From: DATEDA01 sp963754305
Lineage (GTDB): Bacteria > Pseudomonadota > Gammaproteobacteria > Burkholderiales > SG8-39
Reading direction: 5' to 3'
Assembly (NCBI GenBank): GCA_963754305.1
Contig: CAVWFR010000040.1
Span: forward strand, 124,001-188,000
DNA length: 64,000 nt
Part shown: positions 1 through 9,170 of the stretch, one piece after another
Layout: the number at the start of each line of letters is the position of its first letter
Numbering within the stretch: the first letter of the stretch is position 1
The notes under the pieces: generated by a model
Databases searched by the model: none
Seen by the model: the letters and a program-made list of their open reading frames with translations, nothing else
Told to the model about the DNA's origin: nothing
Position numbers and translations under genes: made by a program

Positions 1-715
1 GCAACGTGCCGGGCGCCAAGCCGAGTGGACGCGCCGACCACGACGCGACGCGCGCGCCCCCGGGCGAAAGCTCGAACGCCGGCGGGCGCCGCCGCAGCAC
101 GGCGGCAAGCGGCAGGATCGTCAGGACGCAGACCACCCCGATCCCGACGTAGGTCGCCCGCCAGCCCGCGGTCTCGATGAAGTGCTGCACGATCGGCGGC
201 CAGATCGTGCCGGAGAGATAGTTGCCGCTCGCGCAGATCGCTACCGCGAGGCCGCGACGGCGGCTGAACCACAGGGACGTGTCGGCGACGAGCGGGGCGA
301 ACATCGCCGAGCTGCCGAGGAGGCCGATCAGGAGCGCCTGCGCCAGCGTGAACAGCCAGATGTTGGGCGCGGCCGCCGCAAGCGCGTAGCCGAGCGCAAG
401 CATGATCGTGCCGCCGACGACCGGGACGACGACCCCGAAGCGATCGGCGAACCGCCCCATCATGATGCCGCCGAATCCGAACGCGATCATCGTCAGCGTG
501 TACGGCAGCGAAGCATCGGCGCGCGCGACGCCGAATTCCGCCTGCAAAGCGGGCAGCGCGACGACGCCCGACCACATGCCGACCGTGCCGATGGTCGAGA
601 TCGCGAGCGCCGCGGCGAGCCGCAGCCAGGCATACGCAGACTCAACGCCTCCGGCTCGGTCAGCGCTCGCCGCGAGCCCGGATAGCGGCTCGCCGGCGGT
701 GTTCGACTTCTCCAT
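1..715 (-). CDS. MFS transporter, C-terminus cut by window edge
   Basis: Reading leftward from ATG at 713-715, an open frame of 238 codons runs off the left edge. It shows the usual major facilitator layout. A first membrane segment (LRLAAALAISTIGTVGMWSG) is followed by a loop with GRFADRFG at about residues 87-94, which matches the conserved loop 2-3 motif, then several Ala/Leu/Gly-rich helices and a basic central loop (LRRRPPAFELSP). A GGAGGAGG Shine-Dalgarno run lies directly before the ATG. The substrate cannot be told; monocarboxylate/oxalate-type porters look similar. It is divergent from the hydrolase gene at 975, with a 259-base shared upstream region. Confidence 0.8.
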   Translation of the reverse strand, partial: MEKSNTAGEPLSGLAASADRAGGVESAYAWLRLAAALAISTIGTVGMWSGVVALPALQAEFGVARADASLPYTLTMIAFGFGGIMMGRFADRFGVVVPVVGGTIMLALGYALAAAAPNIWLFTLAQALLIGLLGSSAMFAPLVADTSLWFSRRRGLAVAICASGNYLSGTIWPPIVQHFIETAGWRATYVGIGVVCVLTILPLAAVLRRRPPAFELSPGGARVASWSARPLGLAPGTL

Positions 716-974
716 GCCTCCTCCACGCCCGCCGGTGCGGGGCGCCGAGGCGAAGTTACCCCAGTTTCGACGGTACGCGCCGCCGGATGGTGCGTTGCGC
801 CCCGTTAGAGGGCCTGGCATGGACTACCATTCGCTCGTCTGCCGATCCGAAGCGCGCGTTTGCGTGGGCAAAGGCGGGGTGCGGCGAGGGGGCCGGCGTG
901 CTCGGCACGGTCTGTGCATTTCGCTGCAGCGCGGCTGGCGCCGGTCGGCCCGGCCGGCGAAAGGGGACAAGTCG

Positions 975-1637
975 ATGGCGACGGTCCAGGCAGAGCCTTA
1001 TCCGTTCGAGTTCGACCCGCGCACCTGCGCGCTGGTGATCATCGACATGCAGCGCGACTTCGTCGATCCGGGCGGCTTCGGCGAGGCGCTCGGCAACGAC
1101 GTATCCCTCCTCCGGCGGACGATCGCGCCGATCCAGGCGCTGCTCGCCGCCGCGCGCCGGCACGGACTCCTCGTCATTCATACGCGTGAAGGCCACCGCC
1201 CCGATCTCGCCGACCTCCCGCACGCGAAGAAGGTGCGCGGCGGGTTCGCGGTGCAGATCGGCGACGCGGGCCCGATGGGCCGCATCCTCGTCCGCGGCGA
1301 GCGCGGGCACGGCATCGTTGCCGAGGTCGCTCCGGCGCGCGGCGAAGTGATCATCGACAAGCCCGGCAAGGGCGCGTTCTACGCGACCGATCTCGCGGAG
1401 ATCCTGCACTTGCGCGGCATCCGGCAGCTCGTCGTGTGCGGCGTCACGACGGAAGTCTGCGTCAACACCACCGTGCGCGAGGCGAACGATCGCGGCTACG
1501 ACTGCCTGGTGCCCGAGGACTGCGTCGGCTCCTACATCCCGGAGCTGCACGCGGCGGCGCTGAAGATGATCATTGCCCAGGGCGGCATCTTCGGCTGGGT
1601 GAGCAAGTCGTCGCATTTCATCGAGGCGCTCGGCTGA
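975..1637 (+). CDS. isochorismatase-family cysteine hydrolase, biuret amidohydrolase-like
   Basis: 220-residue cytoplasmic hydrolase of the isochorismatase fold. The expected catalytic triad is visible: Asp24 (VIIDMQRDF), Lys129 (IIDKPGKG) and Cys162 (GVTTEVCVNTT). The stretches IHTREGHRPDLADLP and REANDRGYDCLVPEDC closely resemble biuret amidohydrolase (BiuH) as I remember it, so amide cleavage of biuret or a ureido compound is the preferred guess; ureidoacrylate hydrolase is the alternative. The ATG at 975 is chosen because it starts the conserved domain and follows AAGGGGAC; the frame stays open upstream but without homology. The permease 31 bases downstream fits a nitrogen-scavenging operon. 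Confidence 0.85.
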   Translation: MATVQAEPYPFEFDPRTCALVIIDMQRDFVDPGGFGEALGNDVSLLRRTIAPIQALLAAARRHGLLVIHTREGHRPDLADLPHAKKVRGGFAVQIGDAGPMGRILVRGERGHGIVAEVAPARGEVIIDKPGKGAFYATDLAEILHLRGIRQLVVCGVTTEVCVNTTVREANDRGYDCLVPEDCVGSYIPELHAAALKMIIAQGGIFGWVSKSSHFIEALG

Positions 1638-1668
1638 CGGGCGCGAGCAACGCAAACAGGGGGATACC

Positions 1669-3267
1669 ATGTCGATCGAATCGGGCGTGATCCGAGCAAC
1701 ACCGCGCTGGTGGGTACCGGGAGACTGGAACGCTTTCTTCGGCTTCGGCACCAACATCCTCGTCAACATGCTGGTGCTGACCGCGCTGCTGCGGTTCGTG
1801 CTCAAGATGCCCGACGAGCTGGTGTTCGGGCGCATCCTGCCCGCGGTCGGGCTAATGATGTTCCTGTCGACGACGTACTACGCGTGGCTAGCGTACGGGC
1901 TCGCGAAGCGGACCGGACGCTCGGACGTGTGCGCGCTGCCTTCGGGCATCAGCGTGCCGCACATGTTCATCGTCGTGTTCGTGATCATGTTGCCGATCGC
2001 GCTCAAGACCGGCGACCCGGTCAAGGGCTGGGAGGCCGGGCTCACGTGGGTGTTCATCCAGAGCTTCGTGCTGATGGGCGGCGGCTTCCTCGCGCCGATC
2101 ATCCGCAAGATCACCCCGCGCGCCGCGCTGCTCGGCACGCTCGCCGGCGTGTCGATCGCGTTCATCTCGATGCGCCCGGCGCTCGAGATGTACATGACGC
2201 CGGTGATCGGGCTCGTCTGCTTCGGGATCATTCTCGCCAGCTGGTTCGGCGGCGTGCGCTACTTCAGGGGCGTGCCCGCGGGGCTGGTCGCGATCGCGGT
2301 CGGGACGCTGATCGCCTGGGGCTCGACCGTGGTCGGCCTCAATTACGGCGGGATGAGCCTCGAGAAGCTCGCGCAGTCGGTATCGAGCTTCGGGTTCTCG
2401 GTGCCGCTGCCGGCGATCGGCCACGTGTTCGCGGGCTTCGAGTTCATCGGCATCATCCTCGTTACCGCGATCCCGTTCGGGATCTACGATCTCGTCGAAG
2501 CCACCGACAACGTCGAGAGCGCCGCCGCGGCGGGTGACAGCTTCCCGACGACGCGGGTGGTCACCGCCGACGGCGTGATCAGCCTGATCGGCTGCCTGAT
2601 GGGCAACCCGTTCATCAACGCCGTCTACATCGGGCACCCGGGCTGGAAGGCGATGGGCGGGCGTCTCGGCTACTCGGCCGCGACCGGCATCGCGGTGATC
2701 GTCCTGTCGTGGTTCGGGGTCATCTCGCTCATGATGGCGCTGATTCCCGTCGTCGCGATCCTGCCGATCCTGCTCTACATCGGGATGCTGATCGGCGCGC
2801 AGGCATTCCAGGAGACGCCGCGCAGCCACGCCCCCGCGATCGTGCTCGGCCTCGTGCCGCACCTCGCGGCGTGGGGCAAGCTGCAGATCGACAACGCGCT
2901 CGGCGCCGCCGGCACGAACGCGATGGCGGTGGGGCTCGACAAGCTCGGCCAGGTCGGGGTGCTCTACCAGGGGCTGGGCATCCTCGGCGGGGGCGCGATC
3001 CTCGGCGGGCTCGTGCTCGCAGCGATCGGCGTGTTCGTCATCGAGCGCGAGTTCTTCAAGGCGGCAGGGTTCGCGCTCGCCGGTGCGGTGCTCACGTTCT
3101 TCGGCTTCATGCACGGTGAGGCGATCGGCATCGGCCACACCCCGGGTGTCGCCGTGGGCTACGTCCTGGTCGCGGCGCTGCTCTACGGCTGCGCGAAGTA
3201 CGCCGTGCCGACGCCCAAACCGGCGGCAGCGGACGAGGGGCACGGCACGCTGCCTGCCGCGGGCTAG
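1669..3267 (+). CDS. NCS2/AzgA-type xanthine-uracil family permease
   Basis: 532-residue polytopic membrane protein with about 12-14 hydrophobic helices. It shows features of the nucleobase:cation symporter-2 (AzgA-like) group: an N-terminal PGDWNAFFGFGTNILVNM stretch, ALPSGISVP in the region where these permeases have a substrate-contacting half-helix, and DLVEATDNVESAAAAGD, the helix that carries the conserved acidic residue. It probably imports a purine, pyrimidine or related heterocycle by proton symport. GGGGA precedes the ATG. It is co-oriented with and close to the biuret-hydrolase-like gene, suggesting uptake plus hydrolysis of a nitrogen-rich substrate. It converges with the nitronate monooxygenase gene, the two stop codons being one base apart. 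Confidence 0.85.
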   Translation: MSIESGVIRATPRWWVPGDWNAFFGFGTNILVNMLVLTALLRFVLKMPDELVFGRILPAVGLMMFLSTTYYAWLAYGLAKRTGRSDVCALPSGISVPHMFIVVFVIMLPIALKTGDPVKGWEAGLTWVFIQSFVLMGGGFLAPIIRKITPRAALLGTLAGVSIAFISMRPALEMYMTPVIGLVCFGIILASWFGGVRYFRGVPAGLVAIAVGTLIAWGSTVVGLNYGGMSLEKLAQSVSSFGFSVPLPAIGHVFAGFEFIGIILVTAIPFGIYDLVEATDNVESAAAAGDSFPTTRVVTADGVISLIGCLMGNPFINAVYIGHPGWKAMGGRLGYSAATGIAVIVLSWFGVISLMMALIPVVAILPILLYIGMLIGAQAFQETPRSHAPAIVLGLVPHLAAWGKLQIDNALGAAGTNAMAVGLDKLGQVGVLYQGLGILGGGAILGGLVLAAIGVFVIEREFFKAAGFALAGAVLTFFGFMHGEAIGIGHTPGVAVGYVLVAALLYGCAKYAVPTPKPAAADEGHGTLPAAG

Positions 3268-3268
3268 A

Positions 3269-4355
3269 TCAGGCTCCAGCGCACAATCGCTGCAACACGG
3301 ACTCGGTCTCCGCGGCGAGTCGCTGCACCAGGCTCGCCGCGGATTGGCGGCGCGCGAGGCGGACGCCTTGCCCCGCCCACAGCGATAGAAACTCCGCGCG
3401 GCCCTGCTTCGCCGCCGCGGCCCGCAGCGGCCGGGTCAGGGCGTTCTGCAGCGGGAACGGCAGGATTGCCTCGCGGCTCCGCTCGACTTCAGTCATGAAG
3501 CGGTTCACGATCCCGCGCGCGGGACGGCCGGAGAAGGCGCGCGTGAGACGCGTTTCGTGCTCCCGCGCCGCGAGGATCGCGGCCTTGTAGGCCTCGGGAA
3601 TGCCGGCCTCGTCGCAGGTCAGAAACGCCGTCCCCATCTGCACCGCGCTCGCACCCAGCGCAAGCGCGGCGGCGATGCCGCGGCCGTCCATGATCCCGCC
3701 CGAGGCGATCACCGGCACCTCCACCGCGTCGGCGATCTGCGGCACGAGCGCGACGGTCCCGACGCTTCCGGCGTCGAAATCGCCCGCGAAAGTGCCGCGG
3801 TGGCCGCCTGCTTCGCTCCCTTGCGCGACGACCGCGTCGACGCCCGCCTGCTCGAGCGCGAGCGCTTCTTCGACCGTGGTCGCGGTGCCGAGCAGCACCA
3901 TGCCCCGACCCTTGATCGCCGCGATCGCGCTCGGCGGCAGCACGCCGAAGGTGAAGCTGAACGACTGCGGCGCCGCTGTCGAGCGCGGCAGCGAGCTGGT
4001 CGCCGAACGCATCGGCGGGCGACCCAGGGGCGGTCGGCGGCGGCAAGCCCAGTTCCGCGAAGTAGGGGGCCACGCGTGCGAGCGCCGCGCTCGCGTCCGC
4101 GCCCGGCGCAGGCGCAGGCGGGGACGGGGGCGCGAACAGGCTGATGCCGAACGGCCGTGCGGTCAGCGCGCGCACCGCCCGCACCGCTTCCACGATCTCG
4201 CGCGGCGCCAGGTACGCGGCGCCGATGAAGCCGAGCGCGCCGGCCTCGCCCACGGCCGCGATGAGCGCGGGCGTATCGCCGCCGCCGGCGAGCGGGGCCT
4301 GGATGATCGGATGGGCGAGCCGGAGCCGGCGAGTGAGTGCGTTCTCGATTGTCAT
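3269..4355 (-). pseudogene. nitronate monooxygenase (2-nitropropane dioxygenase), broken by one frameshift
   Basis: FMN-dependent nitronate monooxygenase family. The N-terminal half (start 4355; PIIQAPLAGGGDTPALIAAV, then GALGFIGAAYL) is in one frame. The rest (FSFTFGVLPPSAIAAIKGRG, then VVAQGSEAGGHRG, then VIASGGIMDGRGIAAALALG) is in another. The catalytic-His region (GSEAGGHRG) and the phosphate-binding GGI..GRG are intact. The frames switch at about 3961-3966, where removing one base would restore AAV-FSFTFGV. Rejoined, the protein has about 360 residues, normal for the family. It lies divergent to the LysR gene at 4583, its likely regulator. It could be a young pseudogene or a sequencing error; one base decides. 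Confidence 0.75.
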
Positions 4356-4555
4356 GGACCGCCTCCTGTTCTCTCTCCCGCCCCTGACAAGGGGGGCGCG
4401 ACCGCGCTTCGCGCGGAAGCGGGGGTTTCCGGGCCGGAGGACCCTCTCCCGCCCGCTGGTTCGCCGCGGACTCGTACTCCCCTTACAGGAGAGGGAGCCT
4501 CAGCTCGAATCGCGACGCTACCTTGACCAGCTCATCCCTGCAAATGAATAATAGG

Positions 4556-4580
4556 GAACGAATCGTTCTCGGATCGAGAA
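4556..4580. promoter_or_regulatory. two overlapping inverted repeats in the LysR/nitronate monooxygenase divergent region
   Basis: GAACGA-A-TCGTTC (4556-4568) and TTCTCG-GAT-CGAGAA (4566-4580) are perfect 6-bp-arm inverted repeats sharing three bases, and end two bases before the ATG at 4583. LysR regulators typically bind dyads in the shared upstream region of the divergent target. The position right at the start codon suggests autorepression. The operator role is inferred; only the symmetry is seen. Confidence 0.5.
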
Positions 4581-4582
4581 TC

Positions 4583-5464
4583 ATGGACTTCGCTTCCCTG
4601 CAGGTCTTCAAGGCGGTCGCCGACGAGCGCGGCATCAACCCGGCGGCGCGCAAGCTCCACCGCGTGCAGTCGAACGTGACCACCCGCATCCAACAGCTCG
4701 AGGCTTCGCTCGGGGCGAAGCTCTTCGTCCGGGAGAAGCGCCGGCTGCACCTCTCACCCGCCGGCGAGGTGTTTCTGCAGTATGCGGAGCAGATGCTGCG
4801 GCTGTCGGAGCAGGCGCGCGACGCGGTGCTCGGCGACGCGCCGCGCGGGGTGCTGCGGATCGGCACGCTGGAGAGCACCGCGGCGAGCCGGCTCCCGCCG
4901 CTGCTCTCGGGCTATCACCGCAAGCATCCGTCGGTGCGCGTGGAGCTCGTCACCGCCACCACCGACGCGCTCGTCGACGCCGTCCTCGCGCGGCGGCTGG
5001 AAGCCGCGTTCGTCGCCGACTGCCGGGCTTCGGTCCGCCTGGATGCGCAGCCGGCGTTCGACGAGGAACTGGTGGTGGTGGCACCGCGCGCACATCCGCC
5101 GATCCGGCGCGGCGGCGACGTGCGCACCGACACGCTGATCGTGTTCCCCGACGGCTGTGCGTACCGGCGCCGGCTGCAGGCGTGGCTGGGCGCGGACGAG
5201 GTCGTGGCCGACAAAGTGCTGGAGCTCGGCTCCTATCATGCGATCGTCGCGTGCGTCGCCGCGGGCACCGGCATCGGGATCGTGCCGCGGTCGGTGCTGC
5301 GGACGATGCGGCGCAATGCAGCGGTCGCGGTGCATCCGCTCGGCGCCGCGCGCGGCGCGAGCACGACCTCCCTCGTCTGGCGGAAGGGTGAGCTGTCGCG
5401 GCCGCTGGCGGCGCTGAAGGAAGAGATCGCGGCGCTCAGACCGACGAGCTCGCCGCGCCGGTGA
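4583..5464 (+). CDS. LysR-family transcriptional regulator
   Basis: 293-residue LysR regulator. The N-terminal winged helix-turn-helix (MDFASLQVFKAVADERGINP, then LHRVQSNVTTRIQQLEASLG) covers residues 1-60. A periplasmic-binding-protein-like effector domain follows (VLRIGTLESTAASRLPPLL onward). The ATG at 4583 is chosen because MDFASLQVF is the standard LysR beginning; an upstream in-frame ATG at 4523 would place the palindromes inside the gene. The 3' end overlaps the convergent gene at 5436 by 29 bases. It is divergent from the nitronate monooxygenase gene, which it probably controls. Confidence 0.88.
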   Translation: MDFASLQVFKAVADERGINPAARKLHRVQSNVTTRIQQLEASLGAKLFVREKRRLHLSPAGEVFLQYAEQMLRLSEQARDAVLGDAPRGVLRIGTLESTAASRLPPLLSGYHRKHPSVRVELVTATTDALVDAVLARRLEAAFVADCRASVRLDAQPAFDEELVVVAPRAHPPIRRGGDVRTDTLIVFPDGCAYRRRLQAWLGADEVVADKVLELGSYHAIVACVAAGTGIGIVPRSVLRTMRRNAAVAVHPLGAARGASTTSLVWRKGELSRPLAALKEEIAALRPTSSPRR

Positions 5465-6221
5465 GCCGGCGCACGAAGGCGAGCACGAGCATCACCCCGA
5501 CGCTCGCCGCGCCGAACATCAGGATCTCGAACGGCCAGAGGTTGTGCGAGGTCGGGTCGCGCGCGACGTCCACGACGATCCGCCCGATGACGAAGCCCAT
5601 CAGCGCGAGCGGTACCGCGGGGAGCACCCGCCAGCCGCCGCGCCACTTCCAGAGCCCCCATAGCGGCGCGGCAACGGAACCGAGGAGCAACGCCAGGACG
5701 AGCAGCATGAAGCCCGACATGAACATCCCATCCAACGGGTTCGGCGGCTTGCCGTTCTCGGCTGCGCGCTCGGCGCGCCAGGCGCGCGCGGTCTCGGCCT
5801 GCAGGTCGGCGACCCATTGCGCGCGCGCGAGGGGCGGATGGGGTTGCCCCGTCCAGCTCAGCTTCACTGGGAGCGCGGCCACTTCCGTTTCGCGGTAGGG
5901 CTTCCCGCCGCCGGCGACGATCCGTACCTCGTCCACCTCGGCCACGCCGTCGAACGAGAACCAGCCGAGCGCGTTGCCCGAGCCGCTGTGCCGCGCCGAC
6001 GCGTTCGAGCGGTACCCTTTGTCCAGGCGCTTGCCGCGGAGGTACGGACGCGCCCACAGGCTGATCTCGTCGTCGGTATCGAACTGGATGCGAACGTAGA
6101 AGGTCTGGTCGCGGCCGAACGAGGCCTCGGTCGCCGGATCCGCGGCGGCGATTCGGGCGCGCACGTCGGCGTGGGCCGCGGCCGCGACGACGAGAGCAAG
6201 CAGCGCGAACAGGTATCGCAT
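5436..6221 (-). CDS. exported membrane-anchored protein of unknown function
   Basis: 261-residue protein not assigned to a named family. A signal peptide (MRYLFALLALVVAAAAHA, predicted cut before DVRAR) is followed by a soluble domain of about 140 residues rich in short beta-like stretches (FYVRIQFDTDDEISLWARPY, VDEVRIVAGGGKPYRE). Three hydrophobic helices lie at about residues 165-190, 200-222 and 230-252. This suggests an outward-facing sensor or binding domain tethered to the inner membrane. Its 3' end overlaps the LysR gene. Nothing in the surrounding genes gives a function. Confidence 0.65.
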   Translation of the reverse strand: MRYLFALLALVVAAAAHADVRARIAAADPATEASFGRDQTFYVRIQFDTDDEISLWARPYLRGKRLDKGYRSNASARHSGSGNALGWFSFDGVAEVDEVRIVAGGGKPYRETEVAALPVKLSWTGQPHPPLARAQWVADLQAETARAWRAERAAENGKPPNPLDGMFMSGFMLLVLALLLGSVAAPLWGLWKWRGGWRVLPAVPLALMGFVIGRIVVDVARDPTSHNLWPFEILMFGAASVGVMLVLAFVRRLTGAASSSV

Positions 6222-6280
6222 CGGCGCAAGCTAGCACGCGGGTTCTGCGCGTTGCGCCTTTGCGCGCCGCGACGTGAGGC

Positions 6281-6421
6281 TTAGTTCATGCTCGGAGGCA
6301 ACGCGATCCCCAACCTGCGCCCGGTCTCGCGGAGCTCGTCGAGCACCTCGCGCGGCACCGGCACGCCGTCGCGCCGTCGCTCGGCGGCGAGCATCGCTTC
6401 GCGCTCGCCGGGCAGGAGCGC
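6281..6421 (-). pseudogene. C-terminal remnant of an Ldh2/malate-lactate-type dehydrogenase
   Basis: Only about 47 codons remain, ending at TAA (6281-6283). The peptide ALLPGEREAMLAAERRRD, then GVPVPREVLDELRETGRR, then LGIALPPSMN matches the C-terminal signature of the Ldh2/YlbC NAD(P)-dependent oxidoreductase family (a PGE motif, an R..G(I/V)P(L/V)P motif, then an amphipathic helix ending in LG). The rest of the gene is absent. At about 6420 homology stops and the oppositely oriented aldo/keto reductase scrap begins. Identification rests on pattern memory of the family tail. Confidence 0.5.
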
Positions 6422-6736
6422 CGCGGCATCGGCGTGCTCGCTGCCGGCGCGTTCAACGGCGGGCTCATCGCGCGTGGCGCAAGCGCCGATGCGCGCTACA
6501 ACTACCGACCGGCGACGCCCGCCGTGCTAGAGCGGCTCGCGGCATTGCAGCGCGCCGCAGCGGCTTCAGGCGTGGATCTGCGCGCCGCGGCGATCCAGTT
6601 CGTCCTGCGGCACCCGGCGGTGAGCGCGCTCGTCGCCGGCGCGATGCACGAGTCCGAGGCGAGGGAGAACGCCGCGGCTCTGAGCGTGGACGTGCCGGAC
6701 GCATTCTGGCGCACGATCGAGCAGATCACGACCTGA
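6419..6736 (+). pseudogene. C-terminal remnant of a D-threo-aldose-1-dehydrogenase-like aldo/keto reductase
   Basis: About 105 codons in frame with TGA at 6734-6736. RRGIGVLAAGAFNGGLIARG, then YNYRPATPAVLERLAALQ, AIQFVLRHPAVSALVAGA and AFWRTIEQI correspond to the last third of L-fucose/D-threo-aldose 1-dehydrogenase family aldo/keto reductases, including the late cofactor-binding region. The TIM-barrel start with the catalytic Asp-Tyr-Lys-His residues is missing. A GTG at 6434 could start translation, but the product would be inactive. Abutting the Ldh2 remnant on the other strand, it marks an old deletion or rearrangement joint. Confidence 0.65.
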
Positions 6737-6744
6737 TTTCTCCT

Positions 6745-8092
6745 CTAGCGCCCGGCGGCGAGCGCCGCCTCGATTGCGCACGCCGCCGCCAGCGTCCACC
6801 GGTCGGTCATCGCCGTGCCGCACACCATCAGCCCGACCGGCCCGGTGCCAGGCTCGTGGCAGGGCACGGTCACCGCGCAGCCGTCGAGGAAGTTTATCAG
6901 CCCGGCGTTGCGCAGCACGCGGCCGTTCCACTTGAAGTACGCGTCGTCGGACGCATCGACCTCTGCGATGGTCGGCGCGACGCACGGCACGGCCGGCATC
7001 ACGATCGCGTCGAACGGCGCCGCCGCCGCCTCGACCTCGCGGATGAACGCCGCGCGGACGAGCCCCAGCTCGACGAGATCCGGCGCGGGAATGTCGTTGC
7101 CCATCGCCACGCGCTTGCCGACTCGCGGGTCGTACTCGTCGATGCGGCCGGCCCACGGGCGATGGATCGCCGCCGCTTCCGCACCGGCATAGCCACCGCC
7201 CTTGAAGTACTTGTCCTGGCGGTCGAACGCGGGCAGCGCGAGCTCGGTGACGAGCGCACCGGTGCGTGCGAGCCGCGACAGCGCCGCTTCGAAGCTCTTC
7301 CCAACGTGCGCGTCGAGATCGTCGAGCGCGCTCGAGCGCGGCAGCAGCAGCCGCAGCGCCTGTCACCGGCAGCGCGGGCAGCGTCGCATCGGGCTCGGCG
7401 GAGAGGATCGCGTCGTAGGCGGCGCAGCATGCGGCCGAGCGCGCCAGCGGCCCGATCGAATCGAGGGTGTACGAGAGTGGGAATGCGGCCTCGCGGGGCA
7501 CGCGGCGCGCGGTAGGTTTGAACCCGGCGACGCCGTTGAGCGCCGCCGGGATGCGCACCGAGCCGCGCGTGTCGCTGCCGAGCGCCATCACGCTCATGCC
7601 GTCGGCCGCGGCGACGCCCGCGCCCGACGACGAGCCGCCCGGCACGCGTCCGGTCTTGCGGTCCCAGGGATTGCGCGGCGTGCCGTAGTGCGGGTTCAGG
7701 CCGAGGCCGCCGAACGCGAACTCGACCATGTTCGTGCGGCCGACCAGGATCGCGCCGGCGGCGCGCAACCGCGCCACGACGGGCGCGTCGTGCCGGGCCG
7801 CGGGCGCGCCGACGAGCACTTTCGAGCCGGCGCGCGTAACGTCGCCACCCACATCGAACAGGTCCTTCACCGACACCGGGAGCCCGTCGATGACCGAGCG
7901 CACGATGCCGTGCTCGCGCAAGGTATCGGCGAGATCGGCTTCGGCCCGCGCCGTGTCCGCGTAGACCTTGAGAAAGGCGCGCGCGCCCTCGCCCGCCGGG
8001 TCGGCTATCAGGGCAAGGGACTGCTCCAACAGCTCGCGGCTCGTCGTGCGGCCCGCGGCCAGATCGGCCGCGAGAGCGGCGACCGTCGTCAT
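6745..8092 (-). pseudogene. amidase signature family enzyme, broken by one frameshift
   Basis: Amidase-signature hydrolase of about 448 residues if repaired. From ATG 8092 the first frame gives the Ser-cisSer-Lys catalytic elements: Lys in GLPVSVKDLFDVGG, the cis-Ser in PGGSSSGAG and the nucleophile in GSDTRGSVRIPAALNG. It continues to PALPVTG, then must shift by one base at about 7357-7362 to continue as LRLLLPRSSALDDLDAHVGK, and later DAIVMPAVPCVAP, ending at TAG 6745. Deleting one G restores the family sequence. It follows the aldo/keto reductase gene by 11 bases in the same direction. Substrate unknown. Confidence 0.78.
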
Positions 8093-8103
8093 CGCCGGCG
8101 GGC

Positions 8104-9090
8104 TCACAGCCCGAGCAGCGCGAGCTGCCCTTTCGGATACCGCGTGCCTTGTACGCCGGTATCGTCGATCGCGCGTGCGAGCGTGGCTGCCTCGTCGGCC
8201 GAGAGCTTCACCTCGAGCGCGCCGAGGTTCTGGCGCAGATGCGTCCGGCGCTTCGTGCCCGGGATCGGCACCATCTCGGCGCCTTGCGCGAGCAGCCACG
8301 CGAGCGCGAGCTGCGCCGGCGTGCAGCGCTTCGCCTCGGCCATGTCGATGAGCGGGCGCACGAGCCGCGCGTTCGACTCGAGGTTCTCGCCCTGGAAGCG
8401 CGGATGGTCGCGGCGCCGGTCGTTCTCGCCGAGATCGGCGAGGGTGTTGATCGCGCCGGTGAGCATGCCGCGGCCGAGCGGGGAATAGGGCACGAACCCG
8501 ATCCCGAGCTTGCGGCACGCGGGGACGATGTCGGCCTCGGCGAAGCGGCACCACACCGAGTACTCGGTCTGCAGCGCGGCGATCGCGTGCACCGCGTTCG
8601 CGCGGGCGAGCGTCTCCGGTCCCGCCTCGGACAGACCGAGGTAGCGCACCTTGCCCTGCTCGACGAGGCGTTTCATCGCGCCGACGGTGTCTTCGATCGG
8701 CACGCTCGCGTCGACCCGATGCTGGAAGTAGAGATCGATCGTGTCGACCTTCAGGCGGCCGAGGCTCCTGTTGCAGGCTTCGGCAACGTACTCCGGCCGG
8801 CCGTTCGCGCCCGGCTTGCCGTCCGGAGTGCGGACGTTGCCGAACTTGGTTGCGAGCATCGCCTTGGCTCGATAGCCGCCTGCGAGCGCGCGTCCAACCA
8901 GCTCTTCGTTCTTGCCGTCGCCGTAGGCGTCGGCGGTGTCGAGGAAGTCTGCCCCGGCGTCGAGGGCCTCGCGGATGGTGGCGATCGCCTCCGCTTCATC
9001 TACCGGCCCGTACAGCGTGGTCATCGCCATGCAGCCGAGGCCGAGCGCGGAGACCTCCAGACCGCCGTTGCCGAGCTGTCGCTTCTGCAT
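8104..9090 (-). CDS. aldo/keto reductase
   Basis: 328-residue NADPH-dependent aldo/keto reductase (TIM barrel). It has GLGCMAMTTLYG near the N-terminus, the catalytic Asp/Tyr pair in FLDTADAYGDGKNEELVGRA, the Lys in MLATKFG, and the His in IDLYFQHRVD. The C-terminal cofactor loop reads MVPIPGTKRRTHLRQNLGA. The set resembles the AKR13/YakC-type group that reduces aldehydes and pyridoxal. Start ATG 9088-9090 fits MQKRQLGNGGLEVSALGLG and has GAGGG upstream; an earlier in-frame codon at 9141 lacks homology. It is followed at 11 bases by the amidase gene. Confidence 0.88.
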   Translation of the reverse strand: MQKRQLGNGGLEVSALGLGCMAMTTLYGPVDEAEAIATIREALDAGADFLDTADAYGDGKNEELVGRALAGGYRAKAMLATKFGNVRTPDGKPGANGRPEYVAEACNRSLGRLKVDTIDLYFQHRVDASVPIEDTVGAMKRLVEQGKVRYLGLSEAGPETLARANAVHAIAALQTEYSVWCRFAEADIVPACRKLGIGFVPYSPLGRGMLTGAINTLADLGENDRRRDHPRFQGENLESNARLVRPLIDMAEAKRCTPAQLALAWLLAQGAEMVPIPGTKRRTHLRQNLGALEVKLSADEAATLARAIDDTGVQGTRYPKGQLALLGL

Positions 9091-9170
9091 CGCTACCCTC
9101 GCTTTCGTCCTGTCCAGCGGCGAGTCTACCTCTACAATCACGCCGAGCCGACAAAGAGAACCGAGCCCTC

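Noticed and set aside
1888..3243. Long minus-strand open frame opposite the NCS2 permease
   Set aside because: The product is Arg/Asp/Glu/His-rich without hydrophobic core, as expected from the antisense of a GC-rich membrane protein gene.
4376..4500. Insertion-sequence end or mobile element in the GC-rich gap before the LysR gene
   Set aside because: The CCCTCTCC..GGAGAGGG-like segments are imperfect, without flanking target duplications or a transposase gene; ordinary intergenic repeats are likelier.
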